From contig BRKX01000001.1 in assembly GCA_026008535.1 (NCBI GenBank), positions 70,506,317 to 70,570,316 of the forward strand: a stretch of 64,000 nucleotides of DNA, written 5' to 3'. Below the pieces are notes generated by a model that did no database searches, was not told the origin of the DNA, and saw only the letters and a program-made list of their open reading frames with translations. The stretch comes from Perilla frutescens. Lineage: Eukaryota > Streptophyta > Magnoliopsida > Lamiales > Lamiaceae. Of the stretch, positions 24,631 to 35,685 are shown one piece after another. Positions within the stretch are counted from its first letter, which is position 1. The number at the start of each line of letters is the position of its first letter. The translations under genes and the position numbers were made by a program.

Positions 24631-25554
24631 TCAAGGTGAATCCAATAAACCAAGTTTCCCCATCCTCAAATAGATAGGAAAAACAACGGTTTTCCGAGTT
24701 GCACCATCTTGGAGCCACGCCGTGGTGATTCGTTGAACCACATCGTCGGTCAGCAGCTCCACTCCTTTTTCCTTAGCCGTTTGATAAGACGACCACGACC
24801 TCAAATACGTGAAAAAACCCTCCAAGTCCATCTCTTTCTCCGCATTGAACCGAAACGGTCCGGTGTGCTCCAGCCCACCCGCCGCCTCGAACGGGAAATC
24901 GATGCTCTCGTATTTCCGGTCCACCAACTTCCGGGCCGAGTCCCAGTACGGGTCGGAATCCACGGTGTAGAACCGTTGGAACACCGCGTCCACGGCGGCG
25001 TTCACCTCCGGCGTCGTGTAGCACCAGGCGGCGATCACGCCGTCGGGCTTCTTGAGGAGCCATCTGACGCGGTGGTAGAAGGTGGGGAGGTCGAACCAGT
25101 GCAAGGCTTGAGCGACGAGGACCAAGTCGAAACTGGACTGTGATCCTATTTTGGTTTGGAGCTCCTCCATGGAGACGGCGGCGGAGGTGCGGTGGTAGGT
25201 TATGTTTGGGAGCTTCGCCGCGAGTTCCAGCTGATTTGGGCTCGTGTCGGTGGCGACGACCTTCTTGTAAATCGCAGCCAGCTGAAGGAATCATACGTTA
25301 CAACAGAGTTAGCTACGAAAATACTAATACTAATTAATTCAAGAAACTAATTTGCGCCACGTTAAACTAGCCAAAACTAGAGAGAGAGAGAGAGAGAGTA
25401 ACCGTACCGGTAGGGCTGCTTGGCCGGTGCCGGTGCCGACATCCCATGCAAGATGATGAGAGGGTGTGTGGGAGGCAATAAAATTGAATAATTCTTGAGG
25501 GTAAGTTGGCCTAGCTTCTGCATACTGCTTTGCCTGCTTCACGAACAATTTTGC

Positions 25555-25557
<3 letters not shown>
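24631..25557 (-). CDS. SAM-dependent methyltransferase, tandem copy B
   Basis: Two exons, 25408-25557 and 24631-25281, giving 266 residues. Same family as copy A: motif I HLAWDVGTGTGQAA, then VVATDTSPNQLEL, FDLVLVAQALHWFDLPTFY, VIAAWCYTTPEV. Compared with copy A it is markedly richer in G and C in exon 2 and lacks the N-terminal duplication. Splice sites are canonical (CCG|GTACGG, TTCAG|CTGG). Good ORFs on the opposite strand (24709-25143 and others) are shadows of this GC-rich exon. Substrate unknown; the pair presumably arose by local duplication. Confidence 0.93.
25379..25398. repeat. (GA)n in intron 1 of methyltransferase B
   Basis: A 20-bp GA run next to the donor, matching the position of the GA run in copy A. 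Confidence 0.9.
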
Positions 25558-25558
<1 letters not shown>

Positions 25559-25599
<41 letters not shown>

Positions 25600-25607
25600 A
25601 CTCTCTT
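25559..25607. repeat. (CT)n in the 5' leader of methyltransferase B
   Basis: A CT run with two CTCACT interruptions, directly upstream of the start codon, as in copy A. Confidence 0.95.
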
Positions 25608-25666
25608 AATTTGTGGCTGTTATCAATATTTTTGTGGATGTATGTGATCCTAGCTAGATTTTAGCA

Positions 25667-25677
25667 TATATTTATAG
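25667..25677 (-). promoter_or_regulatory. TATA box of methyltransferase B
   Basis: CTATAAATATA on the minus strand, about 115 bp upstream of the start codon, paralleling copy A. Confidence 0.6.
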
Positions 25678-26075
25678 CAACTACGTACCAATTGATATAT
25701 AACGTTATATTCTGAGCTCATACATATATATATATATATATGTGGGATTCTTGTAATAAATTTGATCTAGGGAAGCTTCGTTGTTGTTAATTATTTCTGA
25801 AAGCTGGAAATAGGAGTGGTGTACAATATGGTAAGGGTGTGGTACAAGTCCCATCGGCAAGACTTGGATAAAGTAAAGGGTAAACAAATTTTATTTTGCT
25901 ACAGAAACGTGCTTAATTTGTTTTCTTCATTCCATATTAATTTTCGTGCTCGTGCCCTTCTTTTCTGTACTTTTCAATTACTGAAAACTCCCCAAGTTAC
26001 AGAAATAATTATTCATGTTTAATACATGTTTCAATTTAGGAGGATTTTGATAGTTTCAATATATATAGTGGTCTA
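25678..26075. other. Intergenic spacer
   Basis: No gene. It has a (TA)n run at about 25722-25741. Confidence 0.4.
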
Positions 26076-26675
26076 AGGCCATCTCCGGTGGAGACGGTAT
26101 ACATCTTTGTCGTCAGAAATGGCCTCCAAGAACGGTAGAGGAGACGGCATGATGATTGGCGTCCTTCTCCCCCTCAACGGCATAATTTCCTTTTTCTTTT
26201 CATTTTTTATTTTTATCTTCTTTTTATTATTACTATTTTATATTTCATTTCGTGTGTATGTTGTTTGTAATTTATTTTGTATTTTAAATAATGTGTTGTG
26301 AATTAACATTAAAGTTTTGTTAATATATTTATTGAGAAATTAAATATATTGCTGTAAAATTAAATTTGATACAAATTACACCAACAATAATAAAAGCTAA
26401 ATAAAAGTACTAAAATAGATAAACTTGTTTCAATAATTATTGTGAAATATTATTGAATTCATTTTAGATTGGTAGATATCCATTAAATATTTTGCATATA
26501 TTATTATGTATTAGCAATTATAAAATAATGATTATAAAGGGAATAAATGTAATATTATGGAATATTTTCTTTTGATGTAAAATTATAGTGCGGACTGATG
26601 GAGATAAAATGATGATTATGCAGTATTTTAGTGATAGAGAGGTTGTATTATAGTGCAAATTACTAGAGATGGCCT
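26076..26675. mobile_element. MITE-like element with AGGCCATCTC ends
   Basis: Starts AGGCCATCTCCGG and ends CTAGAGATGGCCT, giving about 10 bp of inverted termini; the interior is AT-rich and non-coding. A lone matching end (GGAGATGGCC) lies at 27344-27353. Target duplications are not clear. Confidence 0.45.
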
Positions 26676-26679
26676 GAGT

Positions 26680-27671
26680 CACCAACTGTTATGATAGTAT
26701 TAGTACCACTATGATCATAAACTGATCAGATTCTCATGCTCCCGTGGCATGGAATAACTAGTTTTTTTTTTTACTTTTTTTTAAAAAAAAATACCCGGGA
26801 ATGATGAACAATAAATAAAAAAATTAAATTAAATCATAACAAATTAAAAATTAACATAGGAAACACCATAGAGAATCTGACGTGGACTACAAGTGCCTAA
26901 AGAGATTACTTTTGAAATACAATTAAAAGAAATTGTTACTAAAAATGCACATTATTATTACACAAAAACTTGCATGCACAAAGTGTACATAAGTCTTATT
27001 TCATATGAGTCAACCAATTCGCGGGTCAACCCTAAAAAAAAAAGAACCAACAAAATCACTATCAACTATAGCTCTAAAAAGTATCACTCAAAATTTTAAA
27101 AATATTACCTATATATTTAAAAAGTAAGGAGTCTGTTAATTATCTTATACTAGTTTATTCAGTTCAAATTTGAATTCTCATTGCAATTAATGTTTAGAGT
27201 TTAGGAGTTTATGATTTTTTTAGGATTCATGATATTTTTAGGTTTTAGTATTTTGTAGAGATTTATTTTGTATTTTTTAGAGTTTTTTTTATTTTTTTAA
27301 AATTTTATTAATCTCAATTATGAGTTACGCGTCGCGTGTGGGCTGGAGATGGCCTTGGGTCATCAACTCATATGATAGTACTAGTACCACTATGAATGTA
27401 TGATCATAAATGGATCAAATTCTAGTGTATACTCATATTACATTACGTGTAGTATACCTATTTTTAAATTTTTTTTAAATATATTCTAATTGAGGAATGA
27501 TGAATTTTAAATAAAAATAGAAATAAAAATAAATTAAATCATAATAAATTAAAAAAAATTGCACAAAAAATGCCATAGAAAATTAATAGGGAATCTGGTG
27601 TGGATCACAGGTGCCTAAAGAGATTATTTTTGAAGACAACATTAAAAGAAATTATTACTAAAAATGCATAA

Positions 27672-27680
<9 letters not shown>
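26680..27680. repeat. Diverged direct duplication, unit about 670 bp
   Basis: The 26680-26960 segment (CACCAACTGTTATGATAGTATTAGTACC.. then GTGCCTAAAGAGATTA) recurs at about 27357-27680 with the same word order, offset by about 672 bp. The second copy ends in an (ATT)n run at 27671-27708. No coding content. Confidence 0.7.

Positions 27681-27708
<28 letters not shown>
27671..27708. repeat. (ATT)n microsatellite
   Basis: A 38-bp ATT run. Confidence 0.9.
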
Positions 27709-28010
27709 GGAACACTAGGTAGGTAACACACTTGACTTGAATTAGAGGAATACATTAGTTTCATGATGTCACGAATGACTGGCAAACAAAATTCCTCTTT
27801 CTCAAACTAAGAGAAAACTTTGCTTCTTTTTATGCTAGTCAGGTATCAGTATTTAAGGAATATGCGGCATTTTCCTTTTTTTTGATGGATGCCTAATATC
27901 ATGAAATTGTAGTAGAACTGGGCAATTAGGATTTTAAACTAGAGAATATATGGCAATTTGGCAGATCATCAAATATTTACAATAAATATAAAAATCTTTC
28001 ATATATATAT

Positions 28011-28221
28011 AGGAAAAGTATCAAATAGGAACAAAATCCCCCGTGAGAACTTAGGAACCAAACATATTAGTAAACTATTAGTCACATCTTAGCAATATGT
28101 TGCTAATATTATGATCTCGTTACATGTTAGCAACATAATCTCCTGATGTCAGCAATATAGATCTCTCATGTTAGATTGGTTCCTCAGTTCTCACGGGGGA
28201 TTAGTTCCTATTTGAACCCTA
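28011..28221. mobile_element. MITE, family 1, short member
   Basis: Inverted ends: TCAAATAGGAACAAAATCCC near the left and its counterpart GGGGGATTAGTTCCTATTTGA near the right, within about 210 bp. The left end abuts a (TA)n tract, as in the longer member at 40320-41185, suggesting TA target preference. The interior has TTAGCAATAT-type words shared with that member. Non-coding. Confidence 0.75.
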
Positions 28222-29324
28222 ATTCTGAACACCTTTTAAGTCTTTCGATCCACAAATTATTTAATTTTGTTAAGGCTAAATATTACTTAATTTTAACCCT
28301 ATATACTTTTTTTTGCGTATTCTAGTACTTCAATTGCTTCCTCTAAAAAAATAAAATTAAAAATATATAATAAAATGAAAACAATAGAAATACTTCTGTT
28401 GCTGACAACTTCACACTATAAAGTGCAAACACACCCTCTCCCGCCCAAGCGCCGCCGCCACCGCCACCGCCGCCGGAGCTTAACGCTAGTTGTGGCCGTT
28501 GAGAGGCTGCTCGAATACGTACAGAATTAAGACGGGTATCCATTCTTACTATTTGATTTTCCAATTTTTATATGTTTCTTTAGGTATTATTGCAATTAGG
28601 CATGGTAACATCTGGGACTTTCCTTGATGCTGGTTTTGGAATTTATTTCATTGAAGCACATTTAACACACTAAATTTGTTGCACCTAATGCTCAGTACTG
28701 TTGTACCTTGGCCTTAGCTCTTGATAGATGCCCATTTTATCCATCCTTCTTGCCATTATTCTATCAAAGGTTGAATTTTTATTGTGGAATGATGCGTTGG
28801 TTTTCGTATAAAGCCTATATAAGTTATGGGTCCTCGTTGTAGAAACTGACAAAAAAAAACTCACTTTTTTATGTGTATGGAGTTATGTCTATGTGTTCAA
28901 CTGTAATGCCTATATATGTATGGGTTTATGAACGATTAGATGCATAGGAGTTTTAGGTTTGTGATAGACATTAGGCTTTTTCTTGGTTGGCTACAAATTT
29001 TATCATTTTTATGCAAAGAAGCATTAGTTTGTTATTTGATACAAATTGATGTTCAACAAGATAATGAGAAGCCACTTGTTTTTACTATATGCTTGTGATT
29101 CCTTTTGGTTTTGAGTAGATGGTGCTGGTTTTTATGTTTTGATTATAGCATATCCAAAACAATGTAATGTTTCTCATTTTTTAGCTCAAGAGTCTTATTT
29201 CTCATGCTATGTATTTGTTAACTTATTGGTTTGTTCGTGCTCCAAAAAGTAACACAACCTTCATTGGCTTTCCTATTTGTGAACATTTTAGGTAGGTTTC
29301 TCTGAGACTCGCAGCATTATTGGA
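28222..29324. other. P5CR upstream region and probable 5' UTR intron
   Basis: A GC-rich patch at about 28430-28520 (CGCCGCCGCCACCGCC) looks like a 5' UTR exon. T-rich sequence follows up to an acceptor-like TTTTAG at 29286-29291, just upstream of the P5CR ATG. Exact exon limits are not determined. Confidence 0.45.
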
Positions 29325-31553
29325 ATGGCAAACATTACACCAATTCCAACTGAATCATGCAAGATTGGCTTCATTGGGGCTGGGAAAATGGCAGAGAGCA
29401 TTGCCAGAGGTGTAGTGAAATCAGGGGTTTTGCCTGCTTCCCAAATCCGGACTGCACATCTCGGCACTGCTCGACGTACTGCATTTGAATCATTTGGCGT
29501 CAAAGTCTTTGATCAGAATAGTCAGGTGCTCTTATGCTTGAATTGTCTTATTTTACCATATTGTCTTTCACTTTCTGGAACAGGAGAGTGGACAATAAAA
29601 TTTCGAACACGATGCACTTCTCTTGAAGTCTATCATAAGCAAAAAATAAAATAAAAATTGTGCCAGTTTTGCAGCAAATAAATTGAATAAAGCTTAAACA
29701 ATATATGCATGGTTCCTGAAATTTAAACAATAAAGAATAATATCAGTTTCCTTTTGTGTTATGGCTTTGGTATGTAAGTGTATAGTTAGATCATTCCACA
29801 AAACTCTTGTTCTTGCTTGTTCTGATCATAGATGGTTAATGATTTACTAGTCTCGTGGACATCATTTCAGATTGGTGGAGTTTTTTAATTTCCAATTTAT
29901 ACATGATACATTATTATCAGCTTGGATACTGTTATTTTTTATTTTTTTTAAAAACTTTCATAATTGTAACTCCATCCTTTTTCGGCACATCTGAAATGCA
30001 GGTAGTCCAAGATAGTGATGTGGTTATATTCTCAGTGAAACCTCAAATTGGTAATTTCTTTGCCTGGTAGCTTTGCTGTTATTTTCCCCCTCTTCTCTTT
30101 ATGCTAATTAAGCCACTCTCCTGCTGTTAGGATATAAATTTCAGTACATGCGTTTTTTCTCATCTAATTCTTACTCGTTAATCTTGATGGCGAATTGTTC
30201 CTTGGGCTGTGGAGAGGAGAACAAACCCATTTTTCATATCTTTATGCATTTTTGTTACTGTGTCCCTGCTTCTCTTTGCTTTCTTATCTCTCTCTATGAG
30301 AGGAGAGGGGGCTGCAGTTCAGATTGTTTTCATGCCGTGTTCTAATTTAATAGCTGAAGTATATGAAACATGTATACAAAAACACATTTCTTCTTTGCAT
30401 GATACTAGGCATTGCTTAATCTCTATATTTTCTTGTTTCATTCAAATATGTAGTTAAAGATGTGGTGCTGCAGTTAAAGCCATTTCTTTCAGAGAACCAG
30501 CTATTAGTGTCTGTTGTTGCCGGAGTAAAGCTAAAAGATTTGCAGGTTCGTTCGCTTGAATTCATTTTATACGAATTTCACTGTATGTTCTCCAAACGAA
30601 CTTTACTCCGTGTAGAATTTAAGATGCTCGAAAGGCACAGTTACCAACAGCCCAAGTTGTTTATACTGAACTATAGATGTTGGGGAATATTCTTTTTCAA
30701 CATTTCAGTTGCTGCATTCTGAGGCATTTTACTGATCGACATGTATTATTGATATGTTCAGGAGTGGGCTGGTCGCAGCCGATTTATTAGGGTAATGCCC
30801 AACACCCCAGCTGCCGTTGGTGCGGCTGCATCAGGTATTTACCATTTCCAGTTTCTATCTGTTACTGTATAGTAGACACGTAAATGTGACAGTTTTCTTA
30901 AGAAAATTATCTATGCAGTTCTGACTCTGGGGGCTGCAGCAACGAAGGAAGATGGAGAATTAATTACTAAATTCTTTGGAGCAATCGGCAAAGTTTGGAC
31001 AGCTGATGAGAAACATTTTGATGCTATTACTGGCCTGAGGTATTCACTCCAAGTCTCATGAAAGCAAAAGAACTTGTTATCGGATTTTCTACATGCAGCT
31101 TGAACGTTCAGAAACAGCTGTTGGTATTATAAGGTGGCCTCGACATTTCATAATGTTTTTTGTTTTTGGATGGCAGTGCTAGTGGACCGGCATACATCTT
31201 TTTGGCGATAGAAGCTTTAGCTGATGGGGGCGTCGCTGCTGGTCTACCTCGAGAACTTTCACTTGGTCTGGCTTCTCAAATGGTAAATCGAATAAGTCCT
31301 TCCAAAGAATTAAGGACTGAATCTGAATCTGAGAATCTGATGTTTGAATCTGAATCTGATGCAGGTATTGGGAGCAGCATCTATGGCAGTAAACACGGGA
31401 AAGCACCCCGGCCAGCTGAAAGATGACGTTGCATCGCCTGGAGGTACAACTATAGCCGGAATTCATGAGCTGGAAAAGGCTGGTTTTCGAGGAACTCTGA
31501 TGAACGCGGTTGTTGCTGCTGCAAAGCGCAGCCAAGAACTTTCTAAGAGTTAG
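29325..31553 (+). CDS. P5CR: Pyrroline-5-carboxylate reductase
   Basis: Catalyses the last step of proline synthesis, NAD(P)H reduction of delta-1-pyrroline-5-carboxylate, in the cytosol. Seven exons: 29325-29525, 30002-30050, 30454-30545, 30762-30834, 30919-31039, 31177-31282, 31365-31553. They total 831 nt for 276 residues, the length I know for plant P5CR. The Rossmann motif IGFIGAGKMAESIARG is near the N-terminus, then DVVIFSVKPQI, RVMPNTPAAVG, LSASGPAYIFLAIEALADGG, and the family signature SPGGTTIAGIHELE near the C-terminus. The start MANITPIPTESCK fits the family. Intron 6 ends with imperfect CTGAATCTGAAT repeats. No lesion is seen. It converges on the PPR gene with about 200 bp between stops. 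Confidence 0.97.
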
Positions 31554-31754
31554 ATTTCTTGTTACCACTCCCTTTTCTTTCACCAAATAATGGCTTAATT
31601 GACATGGATTCTCTGTTGTTGATCAGTTGAGGAGGAAGCAAATAAAACGATTTGAATCAATCTCTGTAAATCAGACTAGGTATATATCATTACACACTGT
31701 CATAACTTTTCTTACACAGTTTTTTACATATGGTTGGAATAGAGGATCTCGTCT

Positions 31755-33617
31755 CTACCAGTAGTCGTTACACGAGCACACGCCTCCTCTGAAATGGTGA
31801 AACCGATTCCTATCCCTCACGATTATTTCTCGATCATAAGCCTTGGAAATCAGCTTACTCGCCTCATGACAATCCTTACACACACGCAAATTCTTCGTAA
31901 CACGAATCGTTTCGCCCGGTTTACTCTTCAACAGCCCAAATGCAATAGCTAGCTTCTCACTATGATAGTGCAATGGATTCTCTCTCTCCTCATCACCTAC
32001 ATCATACATCATTCCCTCACTCTCTGTCACATACCCAAAATCTTTGATCCTAACCAGCATTTCTTCAACTTTGGCATATATCTCTCTAGCATGCCGATGA
32101 GCCCTTCCTCCGGCTACGAACTCACTCACTAAACCTCCGAGTTCGATCATGGAAGAACCAGCCACCTTCTTCACTCCTCTATCGTTCATCAACTTTCTTA
32201 TACTCGCCACATCTTCCCATCTTCCAGCTTTCGCGTATAGATTTGCCAGCAACACGTAGCGCCCGCTGTTACTCGGCTCTAGCTCGATCACCCGTTTCCC
32301 TATTTCCTCCGCCATTTCAAGATTCCCATGGATTCTACAAGCCCCAAGAAGAGCTCCCAACACACCAACATCAGCTCTCATCGGCATTTTGTCTATAACT
32401 TCCCGAGCTTCGTCTAGCAATCCCGCCCTTCCCAGCAAATCCACCAAGCATCCGTAGTGCTCCATTCTTGGAGCAATGCCGTAAACTTCAGTCATGTAAG
32501 AGAAGTAAAACCTTCCTTCTTCCACCAAACCTGAATGCGCGCAAGCAGCAAGAATGTTCACAAACGTTACATAATCTGGCTTCACCATAGCTTCAGCCTC
32601 CATCTTCTTCAGAAGCTCGATAGCATCCCTGCCTCTACCATGCATCGCGAACCCTCCAATCATACAGTTCCACGATGAAACCCCTTTAGTAGACAGCCCA
32701 TCGAACACCTCAATGGCCTTATCCAGACTCCCACATTTGCAATACATATCGATGAGTGTCGTTGCTAATTTCGAGTCCACTTTGATCCCACTGCTCTTTA
32801 TATGTTCATGTATCCATTCACCTTGCTCCAATGCACCAAGCCCTGTGCAAGCTGCTAACATACTAGCTGCCACAAAATTATCCATCACCACATTTTCTTC
32901 TCTCATTCTACCAAACAGATCAAACGCTTCATGAAACCTATTGTTTTGCACATGAGCCGCGATCACAGCATTCCACGCAGCCGAATTCTTGAAAGGCATC
33001 AGCTCGAAAATGGCCAACGCTTCATCCACACACCCCCATTGTGAGTAGCCACTGATCATCGTAGTCCAAGAAACATCATCCTTTGTATCCAAATTATCAA
33101 ACACCCTTTTCGCTTCCTCCAAATTTTCAAAATTCACGTACATGTGAATCAGATTGTTCTGACAATACGAATCTCGCGCGAACCCGAGTTTCATCACGTG
33201 AGCATGCACCTGCTTTCCTCCTCCAACGGCGCCATCAACGCTGCAAGCTCGTACAACCGGAGGGAAAGAAAACTTATTTGGAGCGACAGAGTTTTCCAGC
33301 ATGTGGGCGAACAAGAAAATGCAGTTTCTATACAAATGTGCTTGCAAGTAGCCTCTGAACATGGTGTTGTATATGAAAGCATCTGGGTGGGGCAATAAAG
33401 CGAACATCTTGAGTGCGTAGTTGAAGTCGCCGGAGTGCGAGACGGCGCAGAATTTGAGAACGCGGCCCATGGCGTCGTTGTCGGAGGAGAGGCCGAGCTT
33501 GACGATTTGGGCGTGGTGCTGGTTGAGCTCCGCCATTGTTGAGCAGAATTCAAGATTCTTGAATGTAGTGGATATGGTGGGAATGTTTGTGGACGGAGTG
33601 AAATGGAGTGTAGACAT
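31755..33617 (-). CDS. DYW-class pentatricopeptide repeat protein
   Basis: Intronless, 620 residues from ATG at 33617 (MSTLHFTPSTN); the longer frame upstream opens at GTG. About ten PLS-type PPR motifs run from residue ~60 to ~430 (for example DVSWTTMISGYSQWG, KLATTLIDMYCKCGSLDKA, HYGCLVDLLGRAGLLDEA), followed by E/E+ motifs and a DYW domain with the deaminase-like HSEKLA and CKDCH metal-binding residues, ending CSCNDYW. Such proteins bind organellar RNA and direct C-to-U editing; the N-terminus is compatible with organelle import but the compartment cannot be decided. The catalytic features look complete. The RNA target is unknown. Confidence 0.95.
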   Translation of the reverse strand: MSTLHFTPSTNIPTISTTFKNLEFCSTMAELNQHHAQIVKLGLSSDNDAMGRVLKFCAVSHSGDFNYALKMFALLPHPDAFIYNTMFRGYLQAHLYRNCIFLFAHMLENSVAPNKFSFPPVVRACSVDGAVGGGKQVHAHVMKLGFARDSYCQNNLIHMYVNFENLEEAKRVFDNLDTKDDVSWTTMISGYSQWGCVDEALAIFELMPFKNSAAWNAVIAAHVQNNRFHEAFDLFGRMREENVVMDNFVAASMLAACTGLGALEQGEWIHEHIKSSGIKVDSKLATTLIDMYCKCGSLDKAIEVFDGLSTKGVSSWNCMIGGFAMHGRGRDAIELLKKMEAEAMVKPDYVTFVNILAACAHSGLVEEGRFYFSYMTEVYGIAPRMEHYGCLVDLLGRAGLLDEAREVIDKMPMRADVGVLGALLGACRIHGNLEMAEEIGKRVIELEPSNSGRYVLLANLYAKAGRWEDVASIRKLMNDRGVKKVAGSSMIELGGLVSEFVAGGRAHRHAREIYAKVEEMLVRIKDFGYVTESEGMMYDVGDEERENPLHYHSEKLAIAFGLLKSKPGETIRVTKNLRVCKDCHEASKLISKAYDREIIVRDRNRFHHFRGGVCSCNDYW

Positions 33618-34367
33618 GGGACCCACCCTGGTGTTGCAGTTTCTGGGAAGGGGAATATTAATTTAGAGTATGAGAATAAAGTTTGGTTTTCTGGGATGGT
33701 TTTGAAAGTTCAAACCAAATATAAATATGGAGTCATTATATAAGAGTAAAATAAAGGAACAATAGTTTGAATCGTTACTGCGGGAAACATACATAAAATC
33801 TTTAGTATTTTCATCAAATTATGACACCAAAATAAATGCGTAAACATGTTATGATCATTCATGTTACTATTTTACTTGTCTTTATATGCTATGTCCATAT
33901 TTCATATTTCATATTTCATATTACTCACACTATTTTATGTCACGAGAAAACAAAGCAAAATACATCACAATTCAATGTATAAAGTTGTTATGCTCACTCA
34001 TGTCAGGCTATTTTACTCTCTCCATATTTCATATTACTCACGCGCTTGATTATAACGGGGCTATCACCGAAGGCGATGGCCCATAGTTTATGACCAAAAC
34101 ATAGTGCTAAAACTACAAGTGCAAGTGCAACATTTAGCCTAAATGCGAGCTTATCACCCCTCTCAAAAAAAAAAAAAAATCACACCAAGTATATGAGAGT
34201 TGAATAAAGGAACGTACATAATCTTTAGTATTCAAATCATGACACAGAATTTTGGACCCTCCAAATAAATGAAGGATGAAAGATGAATCAAATCATTCCA
34301 CCAAAAGAAAGCATATATACATTCGAAGTGAAATGCAAGAATGATCTGATGCATTATTCTTTGCTTC
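33618..34367. other. Spacer between PPR gene and DUF247 pseudogene
   Basis: AT-rich, no gene. Around 34095-34150 (GTGCTAAAACTACAAGTGCAAG) it matches the flank at 45570-45620, marking the edge of the duplicated block. Confidence 0.55.
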
Positions 34368-35343
34368 AGCAGCGGATAGTGTAAAACGTTTGCAGAAAAG
34401 CAAGGCAGAGAAGAATGACCACGTTTTAGCCCTGCTGCTGCAATGCTCCTCTTCACATCCTTGAACAAATCCTGATCAATATGCAGGCCGAACGTGTCGA
34501 TTTCTTTGAAAACTTCCACCACTTTGTCAAGATTAGCTAGCCTATTCAACAACACCCCCCTCTCCTGCAGCTCCTTCACGTCCGATTTCATGAAGGTGGC
34601 ATACGACAGCACCACGAAACTACTAGTGTCGTTTGGCAACACTTGAAACGCGATCATATTGGAACAGACTACAAGGGTTAGATCAGAAACATACTGAATT
34701 GGTAGCTGAAGCTGGCTGAAACACCCGCCCTTAGGCCTAAACGTTATAGTGGCTCATAAACCTAAGAAGAAACAAACCAGCTTCTTCTCTTTCATACTGC
34801 AAATTTATCAAAATTTTTAAAACTTGAAACGGGATTTGATTCTCCATCACCATCATATCACGAGCCATCAACGGCCCAGATTGCGCGCCCAGGCATCTTT
34901 GCCAATCCAAGAAGCTGCTGCTCTTCCCTTTCATTTCTCGGTAGTTATAGTTCTGTATGAAATCTATGATCATGCTTGCATCCAAAAGCATCATCAACGC
35001 TAGAGATTTGTCATCCTATTTCTCCACGATTGTGACCTCAGCGTAGCTGTCTCTGATCTCCCCAATTTGCTCGAGAATCTTGGAGTAGAACAGGGCCTTT
35101 TTCTTCTCATCGCCGCCGGCACGCCAGTCCAAACAGAGGTGCTTGAACTCCTCCGCCCGCCGGATTTCCGGTTTTCCGTGGTGGTAGGGGCCGATGGAGA
35201 CCATTACGGGATCGTATACTTGCTCGTTCCGCTGCATATTGATCCTCCGCCGTATCTGGGGCGGCACTTTCTGGATTTGGCGGCGGCGCCAGTGGAGCTT
35301 TTTGGTTGGGATTGGAGGAGGTGTGAGAATTCTTCAAGAGTTG

Positions 35344-35348
35344 CGATG
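35344..35348. repeat. Target site duplication (left), CGATG
   Basis: Matches CGATG at 40105-40109. The uninterrupted site is seen in DUF247 copy 2 (GTTGCGATGTCAACCGAC, near 47632-47650). Confidence 0.95.
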
Positions 35349-35678
35349 TGTTAGAATGTGGAGAGCATCTACGAATGAAGGAAAAAACTATAAACACAAT
35401 TATTGGAAAAGACTAGTATATTGCAAAAGACTCTTTGTGTAGTGTTGTTCTTTTAATATTTGTAGATACATAAGATATTTATAGGTCTAAAATGTAACAT
35501 CTTAATTAAGACCATCATCCACTACTCTCACCATTATCACCACTACTTCCACTATCAACACCACACCCACCACTAACAATAACATTAAAACACACACATA
35601 ACTCATGACCCACTAACTATTACATTAATATAGATAATGCAAGAAAATAAATTGTAAATTCAACTAATTATTTCAACA
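35349..35678 (-). repeat. Copia 3' LTR
   Basis: 330 bp. On the minus strand it is the downstream LTR. Aligns end to end without gaps with 39775-40104. Confidence 0.97.
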
Positions 35679-35685
35679 CTCTCCC

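Noticed and set aside
24709..25337. Long plus-strand ORFs opposite methyltransferase B
   Set aside because: They are antisense to a GC-rich exon with a clear methyltransferase frame and show no domain.
33083..33553. ORFs overlapping the PPR gene on either strand
   Set aside because: Shadows of the 620-codon DYW PPR frame.
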